Positions 1 through 6,297 of a DNA stretch of 6,571 nt are shown one piece after another. The notes beneath the pieces were generated by a model. The model ran no database searches. It saw only the letters and a program-made list of their open reading frames with translations, and was not told where the DNA came from. How positions within the stretch are numbered: position 1 is the stretch's first letter; every line of letters starts with the position of its first letter. Source of the DNA: Ilumatobacteraceae bacterium (lineage in GTDB: Bacteria; Actinomycetota; Acidimicrobiia; Acidimicrobiales; Ilumatobacteraceae); the NCBI GenBank assembly GCA_019090765.1, contig JAHRVJ010000014.1:1-6571 (forward strand), read 5' to 3'. Position numbers and translations under genes: made by a program.

Positions 1-2036
1 CCGACGTTGCGGAGTTCACGTCGCTGATCATTGTCAAGAGGGTCCGCGGTCGTCCCGCGGCGTGCGATATTCGCCGCATCGTGAGTCAAGATTCCGAGGA
101 GGATCAGCTGATCGCGAGTAGTTCCGTGTGCGTAACGCTGGAACATCGCCGACGACGGCACAACCGTCTTTCGCAGCTGCTGGTGCGCGTCTTGCAGCGC
201 ACGGACGTCACTCCTCAACTCGGTCGACGGTCGACCACCGGCAACATGATCAATGGTGTTCTCGATCACCTGGTCGAACGCGGCCAGATGGGCCTTGATC
301 GCATGCGTCGCGACGGTCGACGTTCGCACGCGGAACACTGTTAGTGAAACGCCAATTGCGATTGTCGCTCCCAACAGTGTCTCGGTCATGCGCGTCAACA
401 GCACACGATCGGTATAGCTCCCAAGCAACAAGTAGAGCTGGCTGACCATGATCGTGATCGCCATTGTGTTCAACAAGCTTGATGGCTGCCGGTAGTAGAA
501 CGCAACGCCCATCGAAACAAAGATCGAGACGAAGGCAATTGCTAGATGATCAGACAGCACGTGGGCAATTCCGATACCAACCGCGACTCCGATCGCGGTC
601 CCAATCGCACGCTCGATACTTGTCCGAACATGCTCGGCTGCGGTATTTGCGGCCGCCATCACCGCGAAGGCGGTGAAGAAAGCCCAGTACCAACGTGTCG
701 GTGATATCGCTGCGCCCATAGCGGAGGCGAGTCCGGTCGCGATCAACATCCGCAGCGCCCGCGCCGCGATCACCGGCGGCATGATCCGAACTGCCAAGCT
801 GTTACGCCGAGGCTCCAGAGCGCTCGCCGCAGCGGGGCCAGAACCTGCTAGGGCGCCACCTGGGGCAAGTACAGCAGGCCTGAAAGACGGGGTGGCAAAT
901 GCTCCAACATCAGGGCTCGTGAGGGGCATCACCATCTCAAGTACGACGACCGCGGCATGGTACCTAGCCCGAAGTATCGCCTGATTCTCAGGAGAAGCCG
1001 ATCCAAGCTGTTTCGAACTGTCTTTGAGATCGGTCTCAGCCAGCTCTCGGGCCTGCTCGCGTGCGCTGGAACGAAACTTCGTCAGCACGTTGGCGGTCCG
1101 AGCACGGTCGTCGAGCGGCACACCAGCGCGCAGTGCGTCCGCTGATGCGCGAACTACTGCGTGCACGCTCGCCTCACGGTCGAACACCTGATGGTGAAGC
1201 TGATCAACAACTTCTTGGTCAAGTTTCAGGCCGGAATCCGCGAGGTTGACGTCAACCATCAGCGCGACTTCATTGAGGCGAGTAAGTGTCTCAGCGGCGT
1301 GCTGCAGATCGGGCGAAGAACCATCGACCAGCTCGGCGCGCAGCAGCCGAATGGCGGCCTCGATTGCCTCATCCTCGGCTCGATCGAAGGCGCGCCGAAT
1401 CCGTCTCAGATTCCTTTCAGGATGAGGCCTGAACACCAGAATGCTGAAGACAATACAAGTTATTGACGCCACACCAACGATTGCGGCCACCCAAGGAAGT
1501 TGTCCCGATGGCAGCTTGATAAAGATCGCCAGGAAGAGCCCGAAAAAGACCGGATAGCCAAGCAGCAATGTCGGGGGCACCCGTTGCAGGAGGACCAGGA
1601 CGGTCGCGGTCAGACACAGCACCATGATCCCGAGAGCCTTGTTGTCACCGACCAGTGACCCCAGCCCGAGCCCGACGATCAGCATCGGTGGCATCGCCGA
1701 CATCAACATCGCTCGTAGCCGCGGCGCGCTCGGCAGCGGGACCATCAGCATCACGAACGCCGACATTCCGCCGATCATCATTGCCATCTGATGGCTGACG
1801 ACAGTGACCTTTCCACCAGGCGCGTTCGGTACAAGGACCGTTAGCTCCAACTGATTGGTGGCGTGGGCAAACGCCCATGTGGCGACCACCGCGGCAAAGG
1901 AGCTGAAGACCAGCGCCGTCGCGAACCAGAGCCGGGCATTGCCCGGATCGATCATCGCTCGCCTTCCCAGCAGTGAGGTTGCAAAGGAGCGCTCTTCACT
2001 ATCTGCCTTACGACCGTATTTCGATCCTTCAAACAT
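1..2036 (-). CDS. FUSC family membrane protein (aromatic-acid/fusaric-acid exporter type), partial, C-terminus beyond left edge
   Basis: An open frame of about 678 codons runs leftwards from ATG 2036 to the window edge without a stop, so the gene is truncated. About twelve hydrophobic segments are visible in two sets of six. Set 1 lies roughly at residues 36-57, 80-99, 110-129, 134-151, 156-174 and 180-202. A hydrophilic, helix-rich cytoplasmic stretch (about 203-425) follows. Set 2 (about 425-575) includes a W-Y-W-A-F-F-T-A-F segment at 449-457 followed by an E-H-V-R-T-S-I-E-R-A-I-G-T motif, the hallmark of FUSC_2-type domains. A soluble tail begins near residue 580. The family is associated with export of aromatic acids and other toxic small molecules; the substrate here is unknown. 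The chosen ATG overlaps the marR stop by 8 nt, implying co-transcription and translational coupling. ATG 1955 is an alternative with a GGAAGG six bases upstream, but it would drop 27 residues that look like the usual cytoplasmic lead-in. ATG 2048 and 2054 are also in frame. Confidence 0.85.
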   Translation of the reverse strand, partial: MFEGSKYGRKADSEERSFATSLLGRRAMIDPGNARLWFATALVFSSFAAVVATWAFAHATNQLELTVLVPNAPGGKVTVVSHQMAMMIGGMSAFVMLMVPLPSAPRLRAMLMSAMPPMLIVGLGLGSLVGDNKALGIMVLCLTATVLVLLQRVPPTLLLGYPVFFGLFLAIFIKLPSGQLPWVAAIVGVASITCIVFSILVFRPHPERNLRRIRRAFDRAEDEAIEAAIRLLRAELVDGSSPDLQHAAETLTRLNEVALMVDVNLADSGLKLDQEVVDQLHHQVFDREASVHAVVRASADALRAGVPLDDRARTANVLTKFRSSAREQARELAETDLKDSSKQLGSASPENQAILRARYHAAVVVLEMVMPLTSPDVGAFATPSFRPAVLAPGGALAGSGPAAASALEPRRNSLAVRIMPPVIAARALRMLIATGLASAMGAAISPTRWYWAFFTAFAVMAAANTAAEHVRTSIERAIGTAIGVAVGIGIAHVLSDHLAIAFVSIFVSMGVAFYYRQPSSLLNTMAITIMVSQLYLLLGSYTDRVLLTRMTETLLGATIAIGVSLTVFRVRTSTVATHAIKAHLAAFDQVIENTIDHVAGGRPSTELRSDVRALQDAHQQLRKTVVPSSAMFQRYAHGTTRDQLILLGILTHDAANIARRGTTADPLDNDQRRELRNV

Positions 2037-2499
2037 GCGCGGCGGCATCTCCATCTTCTAGGTGCGTCCATGAGGTCAACTTCTGCAGCGCCGGCAAGGC
2101 GCTATCAATCGCGGCCCGCTCGCTCTCGGTGAGTCGGTCGAGGAGGTGGTCGAGGGCATCAGCGGCCACCGAGATTCGGTCGTGCAGAGTCTGGCGTCCC
2201 TGATCGGTGAGCTCGACAACGACTGCCCGGCGATCGAAGTCGTCACGCTTACGAACCGCGTCACCAGCCTCAACGAGCCGATCAACGAGCTGTGACATTC
2301 CGGGCTGGGTTACCCCGTGACGCTGAGCGAGATCGGTGATCCGAATCTCGCCTCCGCTCTCCAGGGTTTGCATCGTCGCGAACCTGGCAGACTCCCCCTT
2401 TCCTGGAGGATTGATCTTCCTGACAACGGCTGGCAACCGGAACATCACCGACACCAAACCCTCGGAAATAGGCTTCTCACGATCCGCCAAAGAATACAT
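2029..2499 (-). CDS. MarR family transcriptional regulator
   Basis: This 156-residue protein has the normal MarR length. Helical dimerisation segments flank a winged helix-turn-helix. The recognition region is I-T-D-L-A-Q-R-H-G-V-T-Q-P-G-M-S-Q-L-V-D at about residues 54-73, and the wing is R-K-R-D-D-F-D-R-R-A-V-V-V-E-L-T-D-Q-G at 83-101 with the conserved D-R-R. MarR proteins are usually dimeric repressors released by small aromatic or oxidising ligands. The gene overlaps the FUSC exporter gene by 8 nt, so it probably controls that exporter and itself. ATG 2499 is chosen because no Shine-Dalgarno precedes it and a -10-like CATAAT lies at leaderless distance. GTG 2514 is an in-frame alternative. 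The reading frame stays open upstream to 2799, but that stretch crosses a palindrome and a tRNA and is not credible coding sequence. The ligand is unknown. Confidence 0.9.
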   Translation of the reverse strand: MYSLADREKPISEGLVSVMFRLPAVVRKINPPGKGESARFATMQTLESGGEIRITDLAQRHGVTQPGMSQLVDRLVEAGDAVRKRDDFDRRAVVVELTDQGRQTLHDRISVAADALDHLLDRLTESERAAIDSALPALQKLTSWTHLEDGDAAAHV

Positions 2500-2511
2500 A
2501 AGATAATTATG
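2497..2511 (-). promoter_or_regulatory. Candidate leaderless promoter with MarR operator-like palindrome at the marR start
   Basis: The stretch CATAA-GATAA-TTATG (plus strand) is an interrupted palindrome with 5-bp arms, conspicuously AT-rich in a GC-rich region. Read on the minus strand, CATAAT (2506-2511) matches the -10 consensus at 5 of 6 positions. It ends six bases before the marR ATG (2499), which is the spacing expected if transcription begins at the start codon. No good -35 hexamer is seen. MarR dimers typically bind AT-rich palindromes overlapping their own promoter, so autorepression is a reasonable inference. Binding itself is not shown by the sequence. Confidence 0.5.
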
Positions 2512-2563
2512 CACTCGCCGGGCGCTGACTAACGTCGGAGCGTTATGTGACCTTTGTCGCCTC

Positions 2564-2604
2564 CCAATCAAACGAATGGGGTCTGACCCCATTCGTTTGA
2601 TTGG
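2564..2604. repeat. Perfect 41-bp palindrome (20-bp arms, 1-nt centre) abutting tRNA-Sec 3' end
   Basis: Arms 2564-2583 and 2585-2604 are exact reverse complements around a single T at 2584; the core reads ATGGGGTC-T-GACCCCAT. The right arm ends in the TGG that is the complement of the tRNA's CCA (2602-2604), so the two elements share bases. As RNA it would form a very stable hairpin immediately after the tRNA. No T-run follows on the minus strand, so it is not a classical intrinsic terminator. It could be a REP-like mobile palindrome, a processing or termination hairpin for selC, or a recombination scar. Palindromes with a GGGGTC/GACCCC core recur in many bacterial genomes, to my recollection. 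Copy number elsewhere in this genome is unknown. Confidence 0.9.
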
Positions 2605-2697
2605 CGGAGGTGGACGGGAATCGAACCCGCCGGACGGGGATCGCCCGTCCCAGCCGCTTTGAAGGCGGTGGAGCCCACCAGGTACCCAGACACCTCC
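2602..2697 (-). tRNA. selC: Selenocysteine tRNA, tRNA-Sec (anticodon UCA)
   Basis: Read on the minus strand, this 96-nt gene (CCA encoded at 2604-2602) carries the anticodon loop CTTCAAA, giving UCA, which reads UGA. It has a 7-bp variable-arm helix (GGACGGG/CCCGTCC around CGATC), a T-loop TTCGATT, discriminator G and a 13-bp acceptor-plus-T branch. Together these are diagnostic of tRNA-Sec. It is charged with serine, converted to selenocysteine by SelA and delivered by SelB, none of which lies in this window. The helices are imperfect. The eighth acceptor pair is U-C, so a 7+6 split pairs better than the bacterial 8+5. The D-stem has an A-G mismatch. The anticodon stem has only four firm pairs. 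Its presence implies selenoproteins elsewhere in the genome, unless it is decaying. Confidence 0.93.
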
Positions 2698-2819
2698 GCT
2701 GAGCACCCTACTGCCGCCTTCGCGGCCAATGTTGTGGCAGAGGCGTTCGCCGATACCCTGCCGATTACCGACTTCCCCCATGAACCCGCCCAAGGCCACC
2801 GGCCAGATGGGGGAATCTC
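2698..2819. promoter_or_regulatory. Divergent intergenic region: weak promoter candidates for selC (minus) and the tad operon (plus)
   Basis: This 122-bp gap separates the tRNA from the oppositely oriented pilus operon, so both promoters should lie here or close by. On the plus strand TACCCT (2754-2759) fits the loose TANNNT -10 pattern, with TTGTGG (2732-2737) 16 bp upstream as a poor -35. On the minus strand TAGGGT (2705-2710) lies 7 bases before the tRNA 5' end with no convincing -35. The ribosome-binding site of the first tad gene is GGGGGAA at 2809-2815. No terminator or operator is evident. The hexamer calls are weak. Confidence 0.3.
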
Positions 2820-3557
2820 ATGGTCACTCTCTGCTGGGCCGCCAAAGGCGGCAGCGGAACCACAGTCGTTGCGACTGCACTTGCGCTTAGTTCAAAGCGC
2901 CCGTCACTGCTCGTAGATCTGGATGGCGAAATCCCGACCGTGCTTGGGCTTCCAGACCCCGACCGGCCCGGTGTCATTGAGTGGGTCGCCAGCCAAGCGC
3001 CTCCCAGCCACCTCACCGATCTACTGATCGAAATTAGTGACACGTGCTGGCTGCTGCCCTGCCACAACGAGTCGCGGCCGATTTCGATGTCGAAGACTCG
3101 CCAGGGTCAGGGGCAGCACCTCAACGGCAACGCCACACTCCTTGCCACCACCACTGCCGCGGTCAGCACAAGTGCAGGCGAACGGCGCTGGACGGAACTC
3201 GCACAATGGCTGACCGAATGGGCGGGAGGTCGAGGCGGTGAAGTCACCATCGATGCGGGGACCGGCGAACCAAACACCACGTTGCTCGATGCCGCCGATC
3301 GCACGTTGCTGGTTACGCGACCGTGCTATCTGGCGTTGCGGCGGGCGACCCAATCCGAGGTACGCCCGACGGGCGTGGTCCTCGTCAATGAAGTTGGCCA
3401 CAGCTTGGCCCAACGCGACATTGAGCACGCACTCCGCGCGCCTGTAGTGGCAACCGTCAGCATCGATCCGGCGGTGTCACGAGCAGTCGATGCCGGGCTA
3501 TTGACCAACCGGCTGCCACGGGTGATCGAGCGTGAACTCCGCCGGGCCGCTGCATGA
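2820..3557 (+). CDS. CpaE/TadZ-like MinD/ParA-family ATPase of the Tad pilus system
   Basis: This 245-residue protein opens directly with a P-loop, W-A-A-K-G-G-S-G-T-T-V-V-A (6-18). It is a deviant Walker A that keeps the signature lysine K9 but has Thr where most ParA proteins have the second Lys (GKT). L-L-V-D-L-D-G-E at 30-37 follows, then a Walker B-like V-T-I-D-A-G-T-G at 142-149. This pattern is typical of CpaE/TadZ and actinobacterial septum-site-like proteins, which place the Tad machine in the cell. There is no N-terminal receiver-like domain, so it is the short form. Residues about 84-125 are low-complexity and rich in T, S, A, Q and N, probably a loop. ATG 2820 is preceded by GGGGGAA at good spacing. 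The stop overlaps the tadA start by 4 nt (ATGA). Position as first gene of the operon supports the role. Whether it hydrolyses ATP is uncertain. Confidence 0.85.
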   Translation: MVTLCWAAKGGSGTTVVATALALSSKRPSLLVDLDGEIPTVLGLPDPDRPGVIEWVASQAPPSHLTDLLIEISDTCWLLPCHNESRPISMSKTRQGQGQHLNGNATLLATTTAAVSTSAGERRWTELAQWLTEWAGGRGGEVTIDAGTGEPNTTLLDAADRTLLVTRPCYLALRRATQSEVRPTGVVLVNEVGHSLAQRDIEHALRAPVVATVSIDPAVSRAVDAGLLTNRLPRVIERELRRAAA

Positions 3558-4762
3558 GGTTCACCTCCGCCTCCCGACCTCCAGCGCCGGCGAACGCGGC
3601 CGTCTCTAACAACGACAGTCGCGGTGACCAAGAAATCGTGTTCGACGTCTGCAAACGGGTTGCCAACGTGCACGGCGATATCCGCGAGATCGTTGATGCC
3701 GAGGTTCGCCGACTCGCTCCGCTACATACTGCGGACCAACAGGCCGACATCGCCGAGCAAGCAGTTGCTCGACTGAACGGTCTCGGGGAACTCGACCGTT
3801 TCCTCCACGACCCGCAGATTGACGAAGTGATGGTCAACGCGGGCCGCGAAATCTGGATCGAACGGGCCGGGAATCTCGAACACGTCGGCTCACTCACCAC
3901 CGACCGCGTCGACCTACTGATCGAACGCGTCCTTGCACCCATCGGGCGACGAGTTGATCGCTCCTCCCCAATCGTCGATGCCCGGCTACCCGACGGCGCC
4001 CGCGTCTGCGCCGTGCTCCCTCCGGTAGCGGTAGAAGGACCAACGCTGTGCATCCGTCGATTCGCGAACGATGTCCGTCGCCTCACTGAATTCACCAACG
4101 ACGCTGGAGGCGCGGTGTGTCGCGCGGTGCTCGACCACAGATGCAACATCGTTGTCAGTGGAGCGACATCGTCGGGCAAGACGTCGCTGGTCGCCGCACT
4201 ACTTGCTTCGATACCCACTGCGGAGCGGCTCGTGATTGTGGAAGACACAACGGAGCTTCCAGTGACAGCAGCCCACGCGGTTCGCCTCGAGGCCCGCCAG
4301 CAGATGGTTGACGGCCCTCCCCCAATTGACTTGGCCCAGCTGGTGAGAACCTCACTCCGGCTGCGGCCCGACCGGATCGTGGTCGGCGAGGTTCGCGGTG
4401 ACGAAGTTCTCGCGCTCGTGCAGGCAATGAACACCGGCCACGATGGCTCAATCTCAACCTGCCACGCCAACGGGCCGCTCGACGCTCTACTCCGGCTGGA
4501 GTCACTGGTCCTCCAAGCTGCCCCGACCTGGCCGCTGGCGGCGATTCGCTATCAGCTTGCTCGATCAGTCGATGTGATTATTCACGTCGAGCGCGGCGCT
4601 AACGGTCGCGCCCGACGCATCACGGAGATCTCCGAAGTTGTCGCGACGGTCCCCGACTTGACCGCCAACGGCAACTCGGCGACGCCCACTCTGCACACGC
4701 TGGCGACATGCAAGACCGGATCGCTAACTCAGGTCGCTGAACTCACCAGGGGTCGACGATGA
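3554..4762 (+). CDS. tadA: TadA/CpaF-type secretion ATPase of the Tad (Flp) pilus
   Basis: This 402-residue type II/IV secretion ATPase would power Flp pilus assembly at the cytoplasmic face of the membrane, normally as a hexamer. The N-terminal domain carries the CpaF-typical E-L-D-R-F-L-H-D-P-Q-I-D-E-V-M-V-N (79-95), and R-L-P-D-G-A-R-V at 144-151 precedes the ATPase core. The core has all expected motifs: Walker A G-A-T-S-S-G-K-T (203-210), Asp box V-E-D-T-T-E-L (229-235), Walker B R-I-V-V-G-E-V-R-G-D-E (274-284) and His box G-H-D-G-S-I-S-T-C-H-A-N (295-306). The length is usual for the family and nothing essential is missing. The first 20 or so residues are Ala/Pro-rich and probably disordered. 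The ATG overlaps the upstream stop (ATGA at 3554-3557), which together with the lack of a strong Shine-Dalgarno implies translational coupling. The stop overlaps the next gene in the same way. Confidence 0.95.
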   Translation: MRFTSASRPPAPANAAVSNNDSRGDQEIVFDVCKRVANVHGDIREIVDAEVRRLAPLHTADQQADIAEQAVARLNGLGELDRFLHDPQIDEVMVNAGREIWIERAGNLEHVGSLTTDRVDLLIERVLAPIGRRVDRSSPIVDARLPDGARVCAVLPPVAVEGPTLCIRRFANDVRRLTEFTNDAGGAVCRAVLDHRCNIVVSGATSSGKTSLVAALLASIPTAERLVIVEDTTELPVTAAHAVRLEARQQMVDGPPPIDLAQLVRTSLRLRPDRIVVGEVRGDEVLALVQAMNTGHDGSISTCHANGPLDALLRLESLVLQAAPTWPLAAIRYQLARSVDVIIHVERGANGRARRITEISEVVATVPDLTANGNSATPTLHTLATCKTGSLTQVAELTRGRR

Positions 4763-5496
4763 CGTTCGCCATCTCGTTGCTTGGCGCGTCGCTTGGCTCG
4801 ATCTCAGCCGCGTTGGTAGTCGTACTACTCCTGCTGCGAGTTAGGCCACGGCCACAACGAATAGGTCTTCCGGCCCAACCCGCCGGCAACCCACTGGACC
4901 TGTTTGAGAGGCTCTTCAAGGCTGCAAGGGGTCGACGGGAGGCCCGGCAACCGGTGCCAGCAGCTGCGGTCGCTTTGTGGTGCGACGATCTGGGCCGGTG
5001 TCTGCGTTCGGGCTCCACACTGCGCGACGCGTTGATGGTCAGCATCCCGTCAACCAACGCTCTGCGCGCTGCCAGCGACCCACTTCGGCTCGCCCTCGAT
5101 CGCGGAAAGTCAATCCCCGAAGCGGTGGCCATGGCTGCTGGCGGGTCTCCCGACCGGCACGACGGGGGGACACACGCAGACCTCGCGTTCACAATGATTG
5201 CCATTTCGGCACGGCTCGGCGGATCGAACGCGGCAGCACTGGATCGCGTTGGTGCGTCGCTCAGATTGCGCGCCGCGGACCAACAAGAACGAGTCGCACA
5301 CGGTGCCCAAGCTCGCCTGTCGGCACACGTTCTCACGGTCGTTCCCTTGGCGATGCTCGGAATGCTGATGACCACCGATGCCGACGTGAGAGCGGTCGTC
5401 ACTACTCCCATCGGTGTGGCATGTATCGGCGGAGGCTTGCTGCTCAACTTGACCGGCTGGATGTGGATGCGCCGCGTGATCGAGGCCAGACGATGA
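4759..5496 (+). CDS. tadB: TadB-like inner-membrane platform protein (type II secretion F domain)
   Basis: This 245-residue membrane protein has a hydrophobic N-terminal segment (about 4-27), a basic/Pro-rich linker, and a cytoplasmic helical T2SSF region (about 68-188) with W-C-D-D-L-G-R-C-L-R-S-G-S-T-L-R-D-A-L (74-92) and I-S-A-R-L-G-G-S-N-A-A-A-L-D-R (149-163). Two C-terminal membrane segments follow, about 189-205 and 212-237. TadB and TadC form the membrane base that couples the ATPase to pilin extraction. Its place directly after tadA identifies it as TadB; by sequence alone it is a generic T2SSF protein. ATG 4759 overlaps the tadA stop (ATGA), and GGGG at 4749-4752 may help as a weak ribosome-binding site. 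The stop overlaps the next gene. A stretch around residues 128-138 (G-G-S-P-D-R-H-D-G-G-T) looks like a flexible insertion. Confidence 0.85.
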   Translation: MTFAISLLGASLGSISAALVVVLLLLRVRPRPQRIGLPAQPAGNPLDLFERLFKAARGRREARQPVPAAAVALWCDDLGRCLRSGSTLRDALMVSIPSTNALRAASDPLRLALDRGKSIPEAVAMAAGGSPDRHDGGTHADLAFTMIAISARLGGSNAAALDRVGASLRLRAADQQERVAHGAQARLSAHVLTVVPLAMLGMLMTTDADVRAVVTTPIGVACIGGGLLLNLTGWMWMRRVIEARR

Positions 5497-6266
5497 TCGA
5501 CAATCCGGCCACTCCACTTGTCGTTGCAGGCTTGGCCGCGCTCGCGGTATTGGGGCACGGGTGGTTGCTTCGGCGACGCCTGCTCAACGGGCGCCGGGCG
5601 CTCCCAACAGTCAGCTCTACAGCGTCGAGAGTGCCAGCCGATCCGCCTTCGAGGGGCCTGCTCGAACGAAGGTCGTTCCGCATCGGCATCGTCGTTGTTG
5701 CCATCTCTATGGCGACCGTTGCCGTGGGGGTCGCACCGGTGCTGATTGCTGTCGTTGCAACCTTGGCCGTTCGACGGGCCAAGCCACTGTTTCGTTCGCG
5801 ACGACAACTCGTGCTTGTGCAACGTGACCTCCCCGCAGCGATGGAGCTACTCGTATTGAGCATTCACGCGGGCCTCACGCCCAGCCAGGCGACGCGGGAA
5901 CTAGCCGAATCGGCGCCCGAGTCGGTGCGACCTGCGTTTGGAGAAGTTGCTCACCGCAACGATCGCGGCGAGCCGTTCGCAGATGCTCTGGGCGCGCTGC
6001 CCGAACTGCTTGGGCCCAGCGCCGTCGGCCTCGCAGATGTGATCGGTACGGCCGATCGTTACGGGTTGCCACTCGGCCCCGTGCTTGACCAGCTCGCACA
6101 AGAAGCGCGCCGCGTTCGCCGTCGACTCGACGAGGCCGACGCGCGCAAGCTTCCCGTCAGGCTGTCGTTCCCGTTGGTGGCCTGCACCTTGCCCTCATTC
6201 GTATTGCTGGCGATCGCCCCTGCGGTGATCGCAGCCCTCTCGTCACTCGGTGGAAACGCCTGGTGA
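5493..6266 (+). CDS. tadC: TadC-like inner-membrane platform protein (type II secretion F domain)
   Basis: This 257-residue protein has membrane segments at about 8-25, 63-93 (one long or two short) and 224-248. Between them lies a T2SSF cytoplasmic domain from about 110, beginning R-D-L-P-A-A-M-E-L-L-V-L-S-I-H-A-G-L-T-P (111-130), the family's characteristic entry motif. D-V-I-G-T-A-D-R-Y-G-L-P-L at 182-194 matches the usual second T2SSF motif. It should pair with TadB as the pilus assembly platform. The reading frame is open far upstream to 4977, inside tadB, but ATG 5493 is preferred: it makes the same ATGA overlap seen at the two previous junctions and gives a normal TadC length. A gap of 31 bp follows before the pilin gene, the first non-overlapping junction in the operon. 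Confidence 0.88.
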   Translation: MIDNPATPLVVAGLAALAVLGHGWLLRRRLLNGRRALPTVSSTASRVPADPPSRGLLERRSFRIGIVVVAISMATVAVGVAPVLIAVVATLAVRRAKPLFRSRRQLVLVQRDLPAAMELLVLSIHAGLTPSQATRELAESAPESVRPAFGEVAHRNDRGEPFADALGALPELLGPSAVGLADVIGTADRYGLPLGPVLDQLAQEARRVRRRLDEADARKLPVRLSFPLVACTLPSFVLLAIAPAVIAALSSLGGNAW

Positions 6267-6287
6267 CCGCCCACTCTTTTCTCTTCC

Positions 6288-6293
6288 GGAGGT
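6288..6293 (+). promoter_or_regulatory. Strong Shine-Dalgarno (GGAGGT) of the pilin gene
   Basis: GGAGGT lies five bases (from GGAGG) before ATG 6298 and is the strongest ribosome-binding site in the operon. It decides the start at 6298 over the in-frame GTG 6250 inside tadC. It also fits the expectation that the structural pilin is translated more heavily than the assembly proteins. No terminator or separate promoter is evident in the 31-bp gap. Confidence 0.8.
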
Positions 6294-6297
6294 CCTC

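Noticed and set aside
222..236. GGTCGAC-G-GTCGACC inverted repeat
   Set aside because: It sits inside FUSC coding sequence (G-G-R-P-S-T) and is short; GTCGAC is self-complementary, so it is probably coincidental.
81..1466. Several small plus-strand open frames
   Set aside because: They lie opposite the continuous FUSC frame, whose hydrophobic segments and family motifs are convincing.
2500..2799. Upstream extension of the marR frame (a 256-residue open frame from ATG 2799)
   Set aside because: The extra 100 codons cross the palindrome and the whole tRNA-Sec, and MarR homology begins only at the Met at 2499.
3555..3557. TGA at the cpaE/tadA junction as a selenocysteine codon, given selC nearby
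   Set aside because: The TGA lies at the natural protein end within an ATGA overlap, and the next gene begins there in another frame. There is no reason to invoke recoding.
3457..4470. 337-codon minus-strand open frame
   Set aside because: It lies opposite the intact tadA with all its motifs; the composition (Ser/Arg/Thr-rich) is that of an antisense shadow in GC-rich DNA.
4977..5492. N-terminal extension of tadC giving 429 residues
   Set aside because: It overlaps tadB in another frame, is Arg-rich and unlike TadC. ATG 5493 gives normal length and the ATGA junction.
4743..5822. 359-codon minus-strand open frame
   Set aside because: It is antisense to tadB and tadC, with no recognisable domain and shadow-like composition.
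6250..6297. GTG 6250 as pilin start
   Set aside because: It lies inside the tadC end without a ribosome-binding site, whereas ATG 6298 has GGAGGT at ideal spacing.
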